A DNA stretch of 34,234 bases from Apostichopus parvimensis (taxonomy: Eukaryota > Echinodermata > Holothuroidea > Aspidochirotida > Stichopodidae). This document shows, piece after piece, positions 10,705-21,317 of the stretch. The position numbers and the translations under genes were made by a program. The stretch is from NCBI GenBank assembly GCA_000934455.1, contig KN882237.1:168112-202345 (forward strand). Direction: 5' to 3'. The stretch's first letter is position 1. The number at the start of each line of letters is the position of its first letter. Under the pieces are notes generated by a model, which worked only from the letters and a program-made list of their open reading frames with translations, was not told where the DNA came from and made no database searches.

Positions 10705-11490
10705 TACTATAAATACAAGAAGCCTATCCAGTAACTTATAATTAACCTAACCTAATCCTTACTTGTTTTAAGTGGTTTATATTTATGTGGATATGAACCT
10801 CTTCTATTCTAATACTCTTTCTATTGAATTAAGGTGATTGTTTGCTATTTATTATATACATGTACATATTATCAGATACGTAATCTACTCTGCTTGTCTC
10901 TGATTGGTTATCCTTACCTGTTGATTATTTGGATTACTTAGCATATCTCTGTTGCACATTGACATCACTGAAGAGTATGTACACTGTATAGTGACAGCAA
11001 CAAGTATTATTGTGAACTTTGTTCTGCCATTTACTTCGCCGGCAGCCATTATGTACAACCATATAGTAATATTGAACTAATTCAGAGCACTTACATGAAA
11101 CTTACAGTGATATGTTTGGTGGGAGGGGGGGAGGGGGGATTAGATATTAACTATAATTTTTATCATAATTAAAGTACAACCCGAAAAAAGGCCCCTGTTT
11201 GTAATACGAAATGCTCGTTTCTAATAAACATGATCCCCTATACATTTAATAAGTTTTTAAATACGCCCTTTGTAAATTATGATGTACCAGATTGTTGAAT
11301 ACATTAATAAAATATCAATTGGAATGTTCTCTTTTGTTAAACAGAACATTCATCACTGGATTTTGTGGTAAGGAATACACTGATAATATTTCCCCCGGAA
11401 AATGTATATGTCACTTGGTGGTCGTTCCCCACAAGCACCACTGCCCCTCGAAGTGTTTTCCTCTCCAATCCCCCCCCCCCCCCCCCCCCA
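10705..11490. repeat. Composite repeat, module B, copy 1
   Basis: About 780 bases that match 13222-13260 and then 13873-14660 in the same order (for example acttgttttaagtggttta at 10761 and 13892, and 'agatacgtaatctactctgc'). It ends in a long poly-C tract (about 11470-11489) and runs, after a short linker, into module A' at 11513. B and A are therefore probably parts of one longer repeat unit. Confidence 0.87.
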
Positions 11491-11512
11491 AACACCCCCC
11501 CACAGGATATAA

Positions 11513-12040
11513 AACTCAGAAATCTGACTCTTGTTAGAAAATAAGAGATCTCCCGATGGCTCAATGCACACATGCTTTCCAACAGCGAGCTGGACTGGGA
11601 AATACAGCAGTGCTATAATACCTGATATAGCCTATGGCATAATAACAGGAGAATGGGGAAAATACCAAAATGAAGGGGTAACCCCTTTTACAATATAATG
11701 GGCTAGATCGGGATTCTAACTAGTAACCATATGATTGTAAGGGTCCGTGTTTCGAGTCCCATTCTAGAACCAAACAATATATTGTCTCTGTGTAAATTGA
11801 TCGTCCCGGTCAGTTCTCCGTTGTTGATAAACTTCAGTAAGATATCAATGAACGGAATAACTCAGTTATAGTTAGGGCCTCTTGTAGGCTATATAGACAG
11901 GATGATATGTTTTCAAATTACTTTCTAAATCATTTAAGAAAACTGAGATTATCACCTTTTTTTCATTCAAATAATTGTGTATGCTTTAGTGAGACGATAA
12001 TATGGTACAGAAGCGCATTGGCGTACAAATGATATCGTTT
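11513..12040. repeat. Composite repeat, module A, copy 2
   Basis: Homologous to 9110-9650 with scattered differences, offset 2403 bases. Conservation spans the tRNA-like segment and continues to the start of the same minisatellite, so the duplication unit includes both. Confidence 0.88.
11701..11772 (+). other. tRNA-like segment (B-box) inside module A, copy 2
   Basis: Same gtgtttcgagtccc B-box-like motif as at 9305-9375. In this copy ctaga near the 5' side can pair with tctag at the 3' side, a remnant of an acceptor-like stem. Degenerate and not a functional tRNA. Confidence 0.4.
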
Positions 12041-12044
12041 AGAG

Positions 12045-12167
12045 TAGGTATATGAGGACTGTACTTTATATAGTAGGGGGACTGTACTTTATAAAGTATA
12101 GGAGGACAATACTTTATATGTTGGGGACTGTACTTTATAGAGTAGGGGGGGGACTGTACTTTATATA
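12045..12167. repeat. Minisatellite of the composite repeat, short second block
   Basis: About five copies of the 'ggactgtactttatagagtag' unit seen at 9655-10310. It is cut off at 12168 by a hAT-like terminal repeat. Confidence 0.85.
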
Positions 12168-12580
12168 CAGTGGCGGAGCCCCCCCCCCCCTGACGGACTC
12201 AAGTGGACTGCTGGCGCCCTTTTCAGCTTTTTACCACTTTTAACTTATTCGCGATCATTTACTTTTTTTATTGCGCTCTCATCTACCTATTGACATTTGT
12301 CACATTTTTGACACCTACTTATTCTTCGTTTGTGGTACGAAATTCACAAGGATGATTTTCTCTCCAAGATATTGGCGGTGTTTTCTCTTGGCGGTGTTTT
12401 CTCTTAAATGAATGTCACATACCCAACTGACCCGATGCCTGTCACCCTCTTCTTCATTATTATAATCTTAGACATAATCTTAGCGATACTTTGACATATG
12501 TCCCACTGCATTCGATGTCTGCCATTCCCAACCCCTTCCCCGATCCCCCTTCTGAATTGAACCATTTTCCGACGCCTCTG
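12168..12580. mobile_element. hAT-like MITE, about 413 bp
   Basis: The left end is CAGTGGCGGAGCCCC. The right end, read on the other strand, is CAGAGGCGTCGGAAAA. These match each other and the hAT terminal form CAGNGGCG. The flanking octamers (tttatata and cataagga) do not match, so either the target duplication has decayed or one boundary is misplaced. Inside are two tandem copies of 'ggcggtgttttctctt' near 12370-12405. No coding capacity. Confidence 0.6.
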
Positions 12581-13221
12581 CATAAGGACACAATGAACAG
12601 GAATAGGTCACGTGGTACCTCAATAAACATTCGACAATAGGCAGATTATGATCGTTCGTATTTATTAGAAAAGATAAAAACAGAAGTAAATTCCGTTATC
12701 CTATTATTCTCATTGGCTCATTCAGATTCTCTCATAATTATCGATTCTTTATGATATTCATTTCTCATGAAAAAAAAAATATATATATAGGCTATCAGCT
12801 TGACTAGTCGAAGTTCATTTCAATAGTTAGGTAAAAGTTGAATTTTCCAATATTTTCTAATTTGGTCTTCCATGTATACTTACAATATATTAACACTACT
12901 GCTATGTAAAGCTTGTATAGGTAACAAACCAATATATTTAACTGCTCACTGTGGCTAAGGTCCTGTATATATATAACGATATAACATATATACAAGTACA
13001 TAATAGTACGTTAGGATATGTATAAACAGGTATATCATATCTCAATGACCCAAATAAAGATGTTGTGTATTGTATTAACGACGACAATCTATTGTGTCTT
13101 AGGACGCACGGCACGTTTACTAAAAGTGTTAATTATTGAAGCAAAGTAAACTTGTCCGGAGAAATCTCGTGCTATGTTTAGTATGACTAATGATGGGAAA
13201 CTTGATTAGTGGCAGATTGCG
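12581..13221. other. AT-rich linker, no gene seen
   Basis: Contains an A9 run and TA-dinucleotide-rich stretches (about 12772-12790 and 12960-12990). The 65-codon minus-strand frame at 12804-13001 is low-complexity and Tyr/Ile-rich, with no family features. Confidence 0.5.
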
Positions 13222-14665
13222 CAGTACTATAACCACAAGTTGCCTATCCAGTAATATATAAATATCATGGCTATTTATTTTTCTTTGTCTCATTTTTTTG
13301 CTAACCTCGTTTCTTCCCCACCCATCTGGCTACTCCACTGCTTGTAGTGAGTTTAAACCACGAACACATATGTCAGAGGAAGGAATTAAATTACTCCGGA
13401 ATGTATTCTTAGGTAAGCCCTGCTGGAAATCCTGAGATTTGAACTGAGACGTTTTCACTTTTTAGATATTAAATGTTCACCCGATATTCATGTTTTATCG
13501 AAAACATTATGTTCAGCCTAAGTGGGGGTGCAGGGGCTTATCATTTTGAATAATGTTTGTTGTTGTATAATGCTCTGATTTTCCGAGGGGGGGGGGGGAT
13601 CCGTGTGTACGCCCATGTCTGATTGGGTGTATCAAGTCACAGATAATCCGTTACAGTTGACAGTCACGGGTATCGAGAGGCTTAGAATGGGCTCAGATAG
13701 ATAATGTGTCAAAGAAGGAGATGTTTAGAATGTAATAGTTGAATGTAATTAAAAACAGTGGACATGGTTAACCATTATTTGAGTTGTATAGCAAATAACA
13801 CCGTTATGGTAATAACCAATAATTGATATGTGTAAGATACATCTTTGAAATGTTCAATTCTTCATGTCTTGGTTAACTTAAACCTAACCCTAACTTGTTT
13901 TAAGTGGTTTATATATATTTGTATATAAACCTCCTCTGTTATAATACTCTTTCCATTGATCAATTAAGGTGATTGTCTGATATTTATTATATAAATGTAA
14001 ATATTATCAGATACGTAATCTACTCTGCTTGTCTCTGATTGGTTATCCTTTCCTGTTGATTATTTAGAGTACTTAGCATATCTCTGTTGCACATTGACCA
14101 TACTGAAGATTATGTACACTGTATAGTGGCAGCAACAAGTATCATTGAGAACTTTGTACTGTCATTTACTTCGACGGCAGCCCTTTGGTACAACCATATA
14201 GTAATATTGAAATAATTCAGAGCACTTACATGAAGCTTACAGCGATATGTTTGGTGGGAGAGGGAGGGGGGGGGGGCTGGCGTTAGATATTAAATAATAT
14301 TAAAGAAATTAATTAATAATAATAAATTTCAATTTACAATTTTAATTAAAATTAAGTTACAACTCGCAAAAGTGCCCCTCTTTGTAATACGAAATGCTCT
14401 TTTCTATACATTCTCCTTATACATTTTGTTATATTTTAAAAATGTTCTTTTTAAATTATGATGTACCATATTGTTGAATACATTAATACAATATCAATTG
14501 GAATGTCTCTTTTGTTAAACAGAACATCCAATACTGGATTTTGTGGTACGGAATTCACAGATAATATTTCCCCCGGAAAGTGTATATGTCACTGTGTGGT
14601 CGTTCCCCACAAACACCACAACCCCTTTGAGTTTTCCTGCCCTACCCCCCCCCCCCCCCCCCACC
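13222..14665. repeat. Composite repeat, module B, copy 2, interrupted by about 0.6 kb
   Basis: 13222-13260 matches the first bases of module B (10705-10740), and 13873-14660 matches the rest. The intervening ~610 bases are absent from copy 1 and therefore look like a later insertion. That insert contains hAT-terminus-like sequences: ctggctactccactg ending at 13340, and a G13 tract followed by atccgtgtgtacgccc ending near 13614. Its exact ends and target duplication are not clear. The module again ends in a poly-C tract (about 14645-14661). Confidence 0.78.
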
Positions 14666-14849
14666 CCCACATACACAGCACCACTCCTCATGATTTAAAA
14701 CTCTTTGCCGTCCCTGGTAGAACGAGGACAATGGACAAAACTCTATTCCATCTAGACAGAGATCTTTGAGTATTATTGGAAAAGAGAATTGAATCCGGTT
14801 TTACCATTCATCGTCGTGTTGTCAGGTCCTTCAATGACACAGAACGATA

Positions 14850-15312
14850 ATCGATATTTATCAGATTATTCAACATTTATCAGATAATTCAACATTTATC
14901 AGATTATTCAATATCTATCAGATTAATCAATATTTATCAGATTATTCAATATCTATCAGATTATTCAATATCTATCAGATTATTCAATATCTATCAGATT
15001 ATTCAATATTTATCAGATTATTCAATATCTATCAGATTATTCAATATCTATCCTATTATTCAATATTTATCAGATTATTCAATATCTATCCTATTATTCA
15101 ATATCTATCATTATTCAATATCTATCAGATTATTCAATATCTATCAGATTATTCCATATCTATCAGATTATTCAATATTTATCAGATTATTCAATATCTA
15201 TCAGATTATTCAATATTTTTCAGATTATTCAATATCTATCAGATTATTCAATATCTATCAGATTATTCAATATCTATCAGATTATTCAATATCTATCAGA
15301 TTATTCAATACT
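14850..15312. repeat. 19-bp minisatellite, unit ATTCAATATCTATCAGATT
   Basis: About 24 copies of a 19-base unit, very regular, with variants tatttatca and a few units reading ctatcctatt. It is AT-rich and interrupted only by one short unit near 15108-15120. Such homogeneity indicates recent slippage or unequal exchange. Confidence 0.95.
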
Positions 15313-16413
15313 CTCACAACCAAGTTTGGTGTTTGATCTGATAAGTTTCAATTTCACTCTTTTTTTTAATGAGATGGTCAAGCGCCCTCGAAAGTAAAAC
15401 TTATTCGTCCGCGCGTTGGTGGTCACTTACACCGAAGATGTCCGCTCTTAATTAGGTTAACAGCAGCACACGATTAGGTTGCTTATGGTATCGTGATGGT
15501 TATTGCTAGAATAAATATAGCATTTTAAAGGATCTAATTGTGAAACATTGTCAGATTAAATAGATATGTTGATTATTATTGTCTCGCAAGGAATGGTGAA
15601 CTGAAGTTCTACACGCCACGAAGGGAACTCACAGAATAAAGTCGTTCGATATTTGATCGAGTCATTTTGATTTCAATGGGGCTCTCCAGCGTCCTATCCG
15701 AGGGTGTTGTCATATAGGTCCTAGCTGTGTTTAGACACTAGGTCCTAACGTGCGTTATCTGTACATTTTACAAACTTATGCTTTAAAATAACACGATGTC
15801 GTAAATGCACAACACTCACAAGCAAGCGAACACGCAGGGTGCATTTGTATGCCGACGCAGAGGCGTAGAAAATAAAATTGAATGATTTTGAACATTTTTT
15901 TCGTCCTGTAAAAACCTTGCAAATATAACATCAATACAACAAATTGGCAGTGGTTTGCAAAAACTATAACTCTTATGCTGTGTAACCAGCTTTGGGAATG
16001 CATTATCTTCTAAATTTGCTTAAACTGGACAACAAAATTCCACAACCTGCAAAGTACCAAAGAAAACCAGTATTTACGCTTATTTGAAAGAATATAATCA
16101 AATTTACCAGTTTAGGAAATAGTTGTAATATATCCTTGGGCGGTTTATTTCTGACATTATTTCTCATTCACGAGTATGGCACTTTAGACCCACCATATAC
16201 GGTCATAGACACATGGTTAGATGATTGAAAGTATTATAATAGGAGTGAACATTACATGGTTTAGTCAGATTAATATGGACACAAAATGTTACTTAAATTG
16301 TTATTAAAATCTTCCTCTTTCGAATTATCCAAATCGTGGAGTCTAACTCCGTGAAATTAAATTCCACAACGATTGTCCGACAGGTAGTAAATAAATAAAA
16401 GAACATCACTCAC
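15313..16413. other. No gene recognised; possible hAT terminus at 15858
   Basis: Cagaggcgtagaaaataaaa at 15858 has the form of a hAT terminal repeat, but no matching opposite end was found. Remaining frames (for example 15776-16003, minus) show no motif. Confidence 0.35.
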
Positions 16414-16499
16414 CAGCGGTCTATTCTCATACCAAGGCTGTTCAAATTCCAGGCTGATAGGTATACGCGTAGGCCTATAGTAGTATATACTGTTACGTA
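16414..16499 (-). CDS. Candidate internal exon, product unknown
   Basis: On the minus strand a pyrimidine-rich acceptor (gattccttcctttaccag) and a consensus donor (CTG|GTGAGTG) bound 86 bases. One frame is open throughout and reads 28 residues ending LEFEQPWYENRPL, phase 1 in and phase 0 out. The composition (Glu, Pro, aromatic residues) looks protein-like and unlike the AT-rich surroundings. I do not recognise the family. The frame extends well past the acceptor but has no ATG start. It could be an exon of a gene lying mainly outside this window, or chance. Only transcript data would tell. Confidence 0.3.
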
Positions 16500-16599
16500 C
16501 TGGTAAAGGAAGGAATCTAGCAACCGTGTTTGCTCCTACTGACCATTCCTTTCTACGATCCCGTCTGCTACCATGAAGCTTTATGAAGGGGAACAAGGC

Positions 16600-17070
16600 A
16601 AACTGGGGAAGAGGGAGAGGAGGGGGGGTGGGTACCTAACACTGGGAAACTCCTGCGACTGAATAAACAGGGTGATGTTCTAGTGTAAAAGAATCTTTAA
16701 CTTTTCTTATGCAAATTAAATACAAGTTATTTGTGGCATGCGTTGCTGGTTATTATGATTACGTAACTATGTGTTTCTTTGTTACGCTAGACATTCTGTT
16801 TTGCTTCATATAAAAGCAAGAAGCCATTATGTTCGTAGAGTTATTATTCTTTCTTTATAGATCTTGAATCTCATTGATATTTCGCTGATGATTCGTTACC
16901 TGTTTTCAATCTTTCGTGCTTTTCTATGTCAGTGTTCGACCTTTACGGTTTTCGTGAGCCCTTTGATACTATGTATTTAAATACTTTATCTTCAGCTTAC
17001 TGATTTGGCTTCATAAATTCCAATCTATCTGGAGTAAAAGACCAATAGATTTTCTAAAAATAATTATAAT
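16600..17070. other. No gene seen
   Basis: Purine-rich G tract at about 16608-16632, then AT-rich unique-looking sequence without motifs. Confidence 0.4.
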
Positions 17071-17108
17071 CATCGTCATCGTCGTCGTCGTCATCGTCAT
17101 CATCATCA

Positions 17109-17153
<45 letters not shown>

Positions 17154-17158
17154 TTCCT
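17071..17158. repeat. Trinucleotide repeat (ATC/GTC)n followed by (ATT)n
   Basis: A compound microsatellite: catcgtcgtcgtc units pass into about six catcat units and then about 14 att units, interrupted once by ttt. The gradual change suggests successive slippage from a single seed. Confidence 0.95.
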
Positions 17159-18399
17159 AACCTCTAATATATTTGACAAAATGTTACAACAAAATAACTG
17201 CACTAATTTCTGCTAACTTGATATGCCCAAAATATAGAGCATTCATCTAATATAACATCACTGTTTTTTTTTCGGAATTTTGGACAAGTTTCATTTGAAT
17301 TTTCTAGCTGATTATAGCGGATTTCGTTGTGATGCAGACACAATATAGTCTCAACATAAATTCTTATTATATATCGCAGTGATGATAATGTTCAGCGTAT
17401 CGTCACTAAAGTTTGAAGATTAATCGTATGTTTATAACTTAAATAAATACGTCTAGTAAATTACAGAACATATATTTTAAAACCTGTGCATAAAAAAATG
17501 ATCGGTTAAGTGAATATGTAAACGCTATAGTGCATGTTAGACGAAGTGATTGTAACAAACTACCCTGTCTGTCTAGTTGACTGACGAATATTCAGACAAT
17601 AAGTGATCTATGGAGCACGCCCTCTATTAATCAATAATTATCGTTGCTGGTCAGAATCAGAGCGTCCTGTTACATCCATGTTTAGGTTAGAGACAACAAT
17701 TCCAGTATATTTAAATAAATGCAAATAAAACGTTACTTTTCAACTATGATAGTAAACTACAATGTTATATGATTTCAGTATTGGACAGAATAGAAAAAAC
17801 AACTCAGTAAGATGCTTTAAATACGCAGAGTTAATAACATTAATATATTTATCAAGACAAACGGGTTACCGACGGATACATTTCTTTGTACTAGAATCAG
17901 CTTTTCTAGTTGATTTTGATAATTGTTGGTTGATACTTAACTTTCAAGGCAATGTATAAGTCATAAGCTTGAATAGACAAGTTACCATTTAGATAGAAAG
18001 TTACAGATGCCGAAAATTAAAACAAAATCATATTATTGTTTAACAAAAGGTGCCCTCCCCCCCAAAAAAAAATTTGTAGTGTAAAAAACAATTATTCAAA
18101 CATAAACTTTTTTAACAAAGGACGAAACGTATTATGTTCTTCAGTTAAACTTCTTTCCACCGACCATCACAATAACCAGTTGTTTTCTCATTAACGACCA
18201 CAGGCCCCGGCAAGACTCGCTAGTGCTTAAACTTCACTACTACCCTGCATCAATTTCATTTTTCAACATTTTAATTTAAAACATTATCAAAGCAAAAGGG
18301 TTAATTTTAATTTTTTGTCTTTTGTCTTTTATTCTTCTCAATTTAAAACGGACAAAGCCCGAAAATTCTTGAACATTAAAAAGGTCATTCATGTTGCAA
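17159..18399. other. No gene recognised
   Basis: AT-rich. The 65-codon plus-strand frame at 17762-17959 lacks motifs and splice context. A C7/A9 tract occurs at about 18056-18072, possibly interior to the degenerate element that ends at 18573. Confidence 0.4.
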
Positions 18400-18573
18400 A
18401 ATATAGTACCAGATTGCATCTAAGGACCCGTAATTAATCATCTTTTTTAAAACCCTCCCCTTAGACCCCTCCCCCAGGACGGCATTCACAAATAAACATT
18501 GTGCCCCCTAATAAAGTTCTGTGCCCTCCCTGTGCCTCACGCTCCCAGATTGAAATGTCTGGCGACGCCACTG
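18400..18573. mobile_element. Terminal part of a degenerate hAT-like element
   Basis: The right end is tctggcgacgccactg, which on the other strand reads CAGTGGCGTCGCCAGA, the hAT terminal form. Inward of it are blocks of gccccct / gccctccc, as often seen in such elements. The left end is not identified. It may lie near the 'ggtgccctccccccc' tract at about 18048-18062. Confidence 0.45.
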
Positions 18574-19750
18574 CCTATACGGAGGCAAAAGCATGCCGGG
18601 ATGAATAGTAGCGCTTTTAATATCGCTATATCTGAGGAATTCGTTATTTAGTCTTTAAATTTTGTAATCATATAGCCTTATGATGTTTTCAATGTTGGCC
18701 TCAAATCGTGACTTTTTTCGATTCTTGCCAGAATCACACATAGGTATAAAGGCGACCTTCTGATCATATACCAGGGGTAATATCGTTATTATAGGAGACT
18801 AACATTACGATACTCATATGTTTAAAGTGATGTTCTATCTAATTTTTACTGGAGGAGGTAAAGGGAGGGTGAAGCGCTAAATGTGTTGGTTTTTGGAACA
18901 AACCATGTTTTCCAATCCCCTACCCGCATGAATCGTGGAAAAAATTAAATCTTGTGTACTTAACTATATGCCTTTGGTTAACTAGGAATTTAACCAAAAT
19001 TGATTTATAGCAAGATCAATCAAAGTGAATTTTGAAGTAAAGTCTATAATAAATATTGAACGAGTTTTGCTCTAATTACCATGTTTCCCTTTGACCTGAA
19101 TAAACTTATAGCAAACCAAATGTGACTGGAAAAAAAAAGAAAGGGAAAAGCCAAAATATTAATTTGCTCATCTTTGGTAGGTTTCATATTTTCCAGTGAG
19201 CACATTGTGTGTTAATAAATACATTTACATTTGGAAACAGTCCCGACTGAACGTTTTCACAAGACCTGTTCAAGATATCGTAACTATTCATACCTTTAGT
19301 TATAAATTTGATTTTAGCCCGAATACAGCAATTTTATAAGGCGTGATTTTTCATATTCTTGACCAATATCTCGACTTTTTGGAATTCTTAGTTATGATGA
19401 ATTGTAACCATATTGTCGCTGGTATACTACAATCAGAGGGTCGCCACAATCCCTTTACACGAGTTCGGTAAGAATTTAAAAAGTCGTGATTTTTGTTAAC
19501 GTGACTTCTTCAGTTGCCAGTGGAAAATACAAAATGATTTTCTTACAATATGAGTATAATAGGCAATTAAATGTATAATTCTTCATCATTGTAGAGTGAC
19601 TACTTTTGGTGATCATTTAACTCAACTACTGTACTGAGTTGACTTGGGCTGATGTTTCATATTTAACAGATATGACTAATGTGTTGATGTGAGTTTACAT
19701 AAAAATGTGTCTGATTTGATCTGTGTGAAGAAATATTTCCAAACAGATTC
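18574..19750. other. No gene recognised
   Basis: AT-rich, apparently unique sequence without open frames of interest. Its right end could hold the promoter of the candidate exon at 19751. A TATA-like 'acataaaaatg' lies about 55 bases before that ATG. Confidence 0.35.
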
Positions 19751-19794
19751 ATGAAGTTAGTAGCTTGCTTGCTTCTTAACTATCTGGTGGTTGC
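19751..19794 (+). CDS. Candidate first exon encoding a signal peptide
   Basis: ATG is followed by 14 codons reading MKLVACLLLNYLVV plus two bases (GC), and then an exact consensus donor, GTAAGT. The peptide has the Lys-then-hydrophobic-core shape of a secretory signal, and the next residue would be Ala, giving a plausible cleavage context. The intron phase would be 2. A short signal-peptide exon with a strong donor is a common start for secreted animal proteins. The gene's next exon is uncertain; a phase-compatible acceptor is at 24077. It could be chance in AT-rich DNA. Confidence 0.3.
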
Positions 19795-19888
19795 GTAAGT
19801 CTCAAATACCACTAGCAAATTAAAAACAATGTGAAAAACATTTCATAGAGTGAGTAAAAAACAACATCGTCAGCAACATATTAATAAC

Positions 19889-20131
19889 ACCACACTGGTA
19901 GCTAGCTGCACATTCTGATGGTAGGAAGAAAGGTGGGGAGGGAGGGGTGAGGGTATGAAGGGTTGAGGGGAAGGATGCTTTAAGTTTCCTTTCAAGGAAT
20001 TCACCACACCGGTAGCTTGCTGCACACTGTGATGGTAGGAAGAAAGGTGCAGAGGGAGGCCGGGGGAGGCGGGGAGTATGAATGGTTGAAGGAAGGGTGC
20101 TTCAAGTTTCCTTTCAAGGAATTCACCAAAC
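19889..20131. repeat. Tandem duplication of about 115 bp
   Basis: The stretch running from 'caccacactggtagct' through 'atggtaggaagaaaggtg' to 'tttcctttcaaggaattcacca' occurs twice in direct order (about 19889-20008 and 20004-20131) with scattered differences. The G-rich middle gives the long minus-strand frame at 19870-20292 its Pro/Ser/Leu-rich duplicated sequence, so that frame is most likely not a gene. Confidence 0.85.
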
Positions 20132-20344
20132 ATGTACTGTGTTATAGAGAGAGAGTTGAATTTACGAACAGAAAAATACAAAGGCAAAAGAGAAACATCA
20201 ACAATAAGAGTCTCTGCATTTTCCAACCAGAAAGCCAGTGGGCTTATTGTGATTCCTTCCCAATTGAGATTATAATCCCAAGCTTTTGTCATTGTTGATT
20301 AAATTGACCAGCAAGGTTCTATCACTGACTGTGGACCTACTTAC

Positions 20345-21232
20345 TAAATATGTTAACTAGCCATGTTTACAAGCTATTTTTAGCAAAAATCAACTCAGTC
20401 CATGCCCCCTAATAAATGTGCATAATATCACATTGAACATAAGCGTGTACCCGCTATCTACCAACACCTTCACACAAAGTATAATTCAATTCTGAAAATG
20501 TTTACATTTTATTTTGACTTTCGGTTGCGGGGTGATAGTCATTTGGAGATTTTCACGTTTGACCCTGTGACCTCATTAATATTCTTGAGATGAGCACCAA
20601 AATCAATAGGGCTCTTCTACTCACTATGACGCATACATTTACCAAGTATGACTTCAATCCAACTTGTCGTTGTTCAGTTACCGTGTTTACAAGCTTTTTT
20701 AGTGAAAATAAACTTAAGCCCCGCCCCCTAATAAATATGCATAATATCAACTTTAACATATATTACCATGTACCACCACCTACCTACCAACACATTACTA
20801 CCAAGTATGAATTAATTTGACTTTCGGTTGCGGGGTTATAATCATTTGGAGATTTTCACGTTTGACCCTGTGACCTCATTGTTATTCATGAGATGAGCAC
20901 CAAAATCAATAGGATTCTTCTACTCAGTATGACGCATACATTTACCAAGTATGACTTCAGTCCAACTTGTCGTTGTTTAGTTACCGTGTTTACAAGCTAT
21001 TTTAGTGAAAATAAACTTAAGCCCCGCCCTCTAATAAATATGCATAATATCAACTTGAACATATGTCACCATGTACCCGCTATCTACCAACATATTAATA
21101 CTATTATTATTATTATTATTCATGAAATGAGCTCCAAAATCAATAGGGTTCTTCTACTAAGTATGGCACATCTAGGTACCAAGTATGACCTCAATCCAAC
21201 TTGCCATTGCTGAGTTATCGTGTTTACGAGCC
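20345..21232. repeat. Tandem array of a unit of about 310 bp, 3 to 3.5 copies
   Basis: A partial copy (20345-20470), two near-complete copies (about 20515-20810 and 20818-21095) and a final partial copy (about 21118-21232) share the same ordered blocks: tttcggttgcggggt, ttcacgtttgaccctgtgac, gagatgagcaccaaaatcaa, tttaccaagtatgacttca, gtgtttacaagct, ccctaataaatatgcataat. The style resembles dispersed non-coding repeats common in marine invertebrates. The last copy is separated by an (att)n run at about 21100-21120. Confidence 0.9.
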
Positions 21233-21240
21233 AAGGGCGT

Positions 21241-21262
21241 CACATACGCACACACACACACA
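21241..21262. repeat. (CA)n microsatellite
   Basis: A short CA run, interrupted once by acg, at the left margin of the CAGACAAT array. Confidence 0.85.
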
Positions 21263-21317
21263 GAACATGGCAAAGTAACCTTGTTTTATAAACACAAGAC
21301 TATAGTTTTAACAGGAC

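Noticed and set aside
13370-13412. ATG with 14 codons and a GTAAG donor, a possible first exon
   Set aside because: It lies in a probable insertion, has a weak start context and no partner exon; kept only as a remark.
14850-15312. CRISPR array
   Set aside because: The repeats are head-to-tail without spacers, in an intron-bearing animal-type genome; it is a minisatellite.
19870-20292. 140-codon minus-strand frame
   Set aside because: Its repeated Pro/Ser/Leu blocks come from a 115-bp tandem DNA duplication; no domain features.
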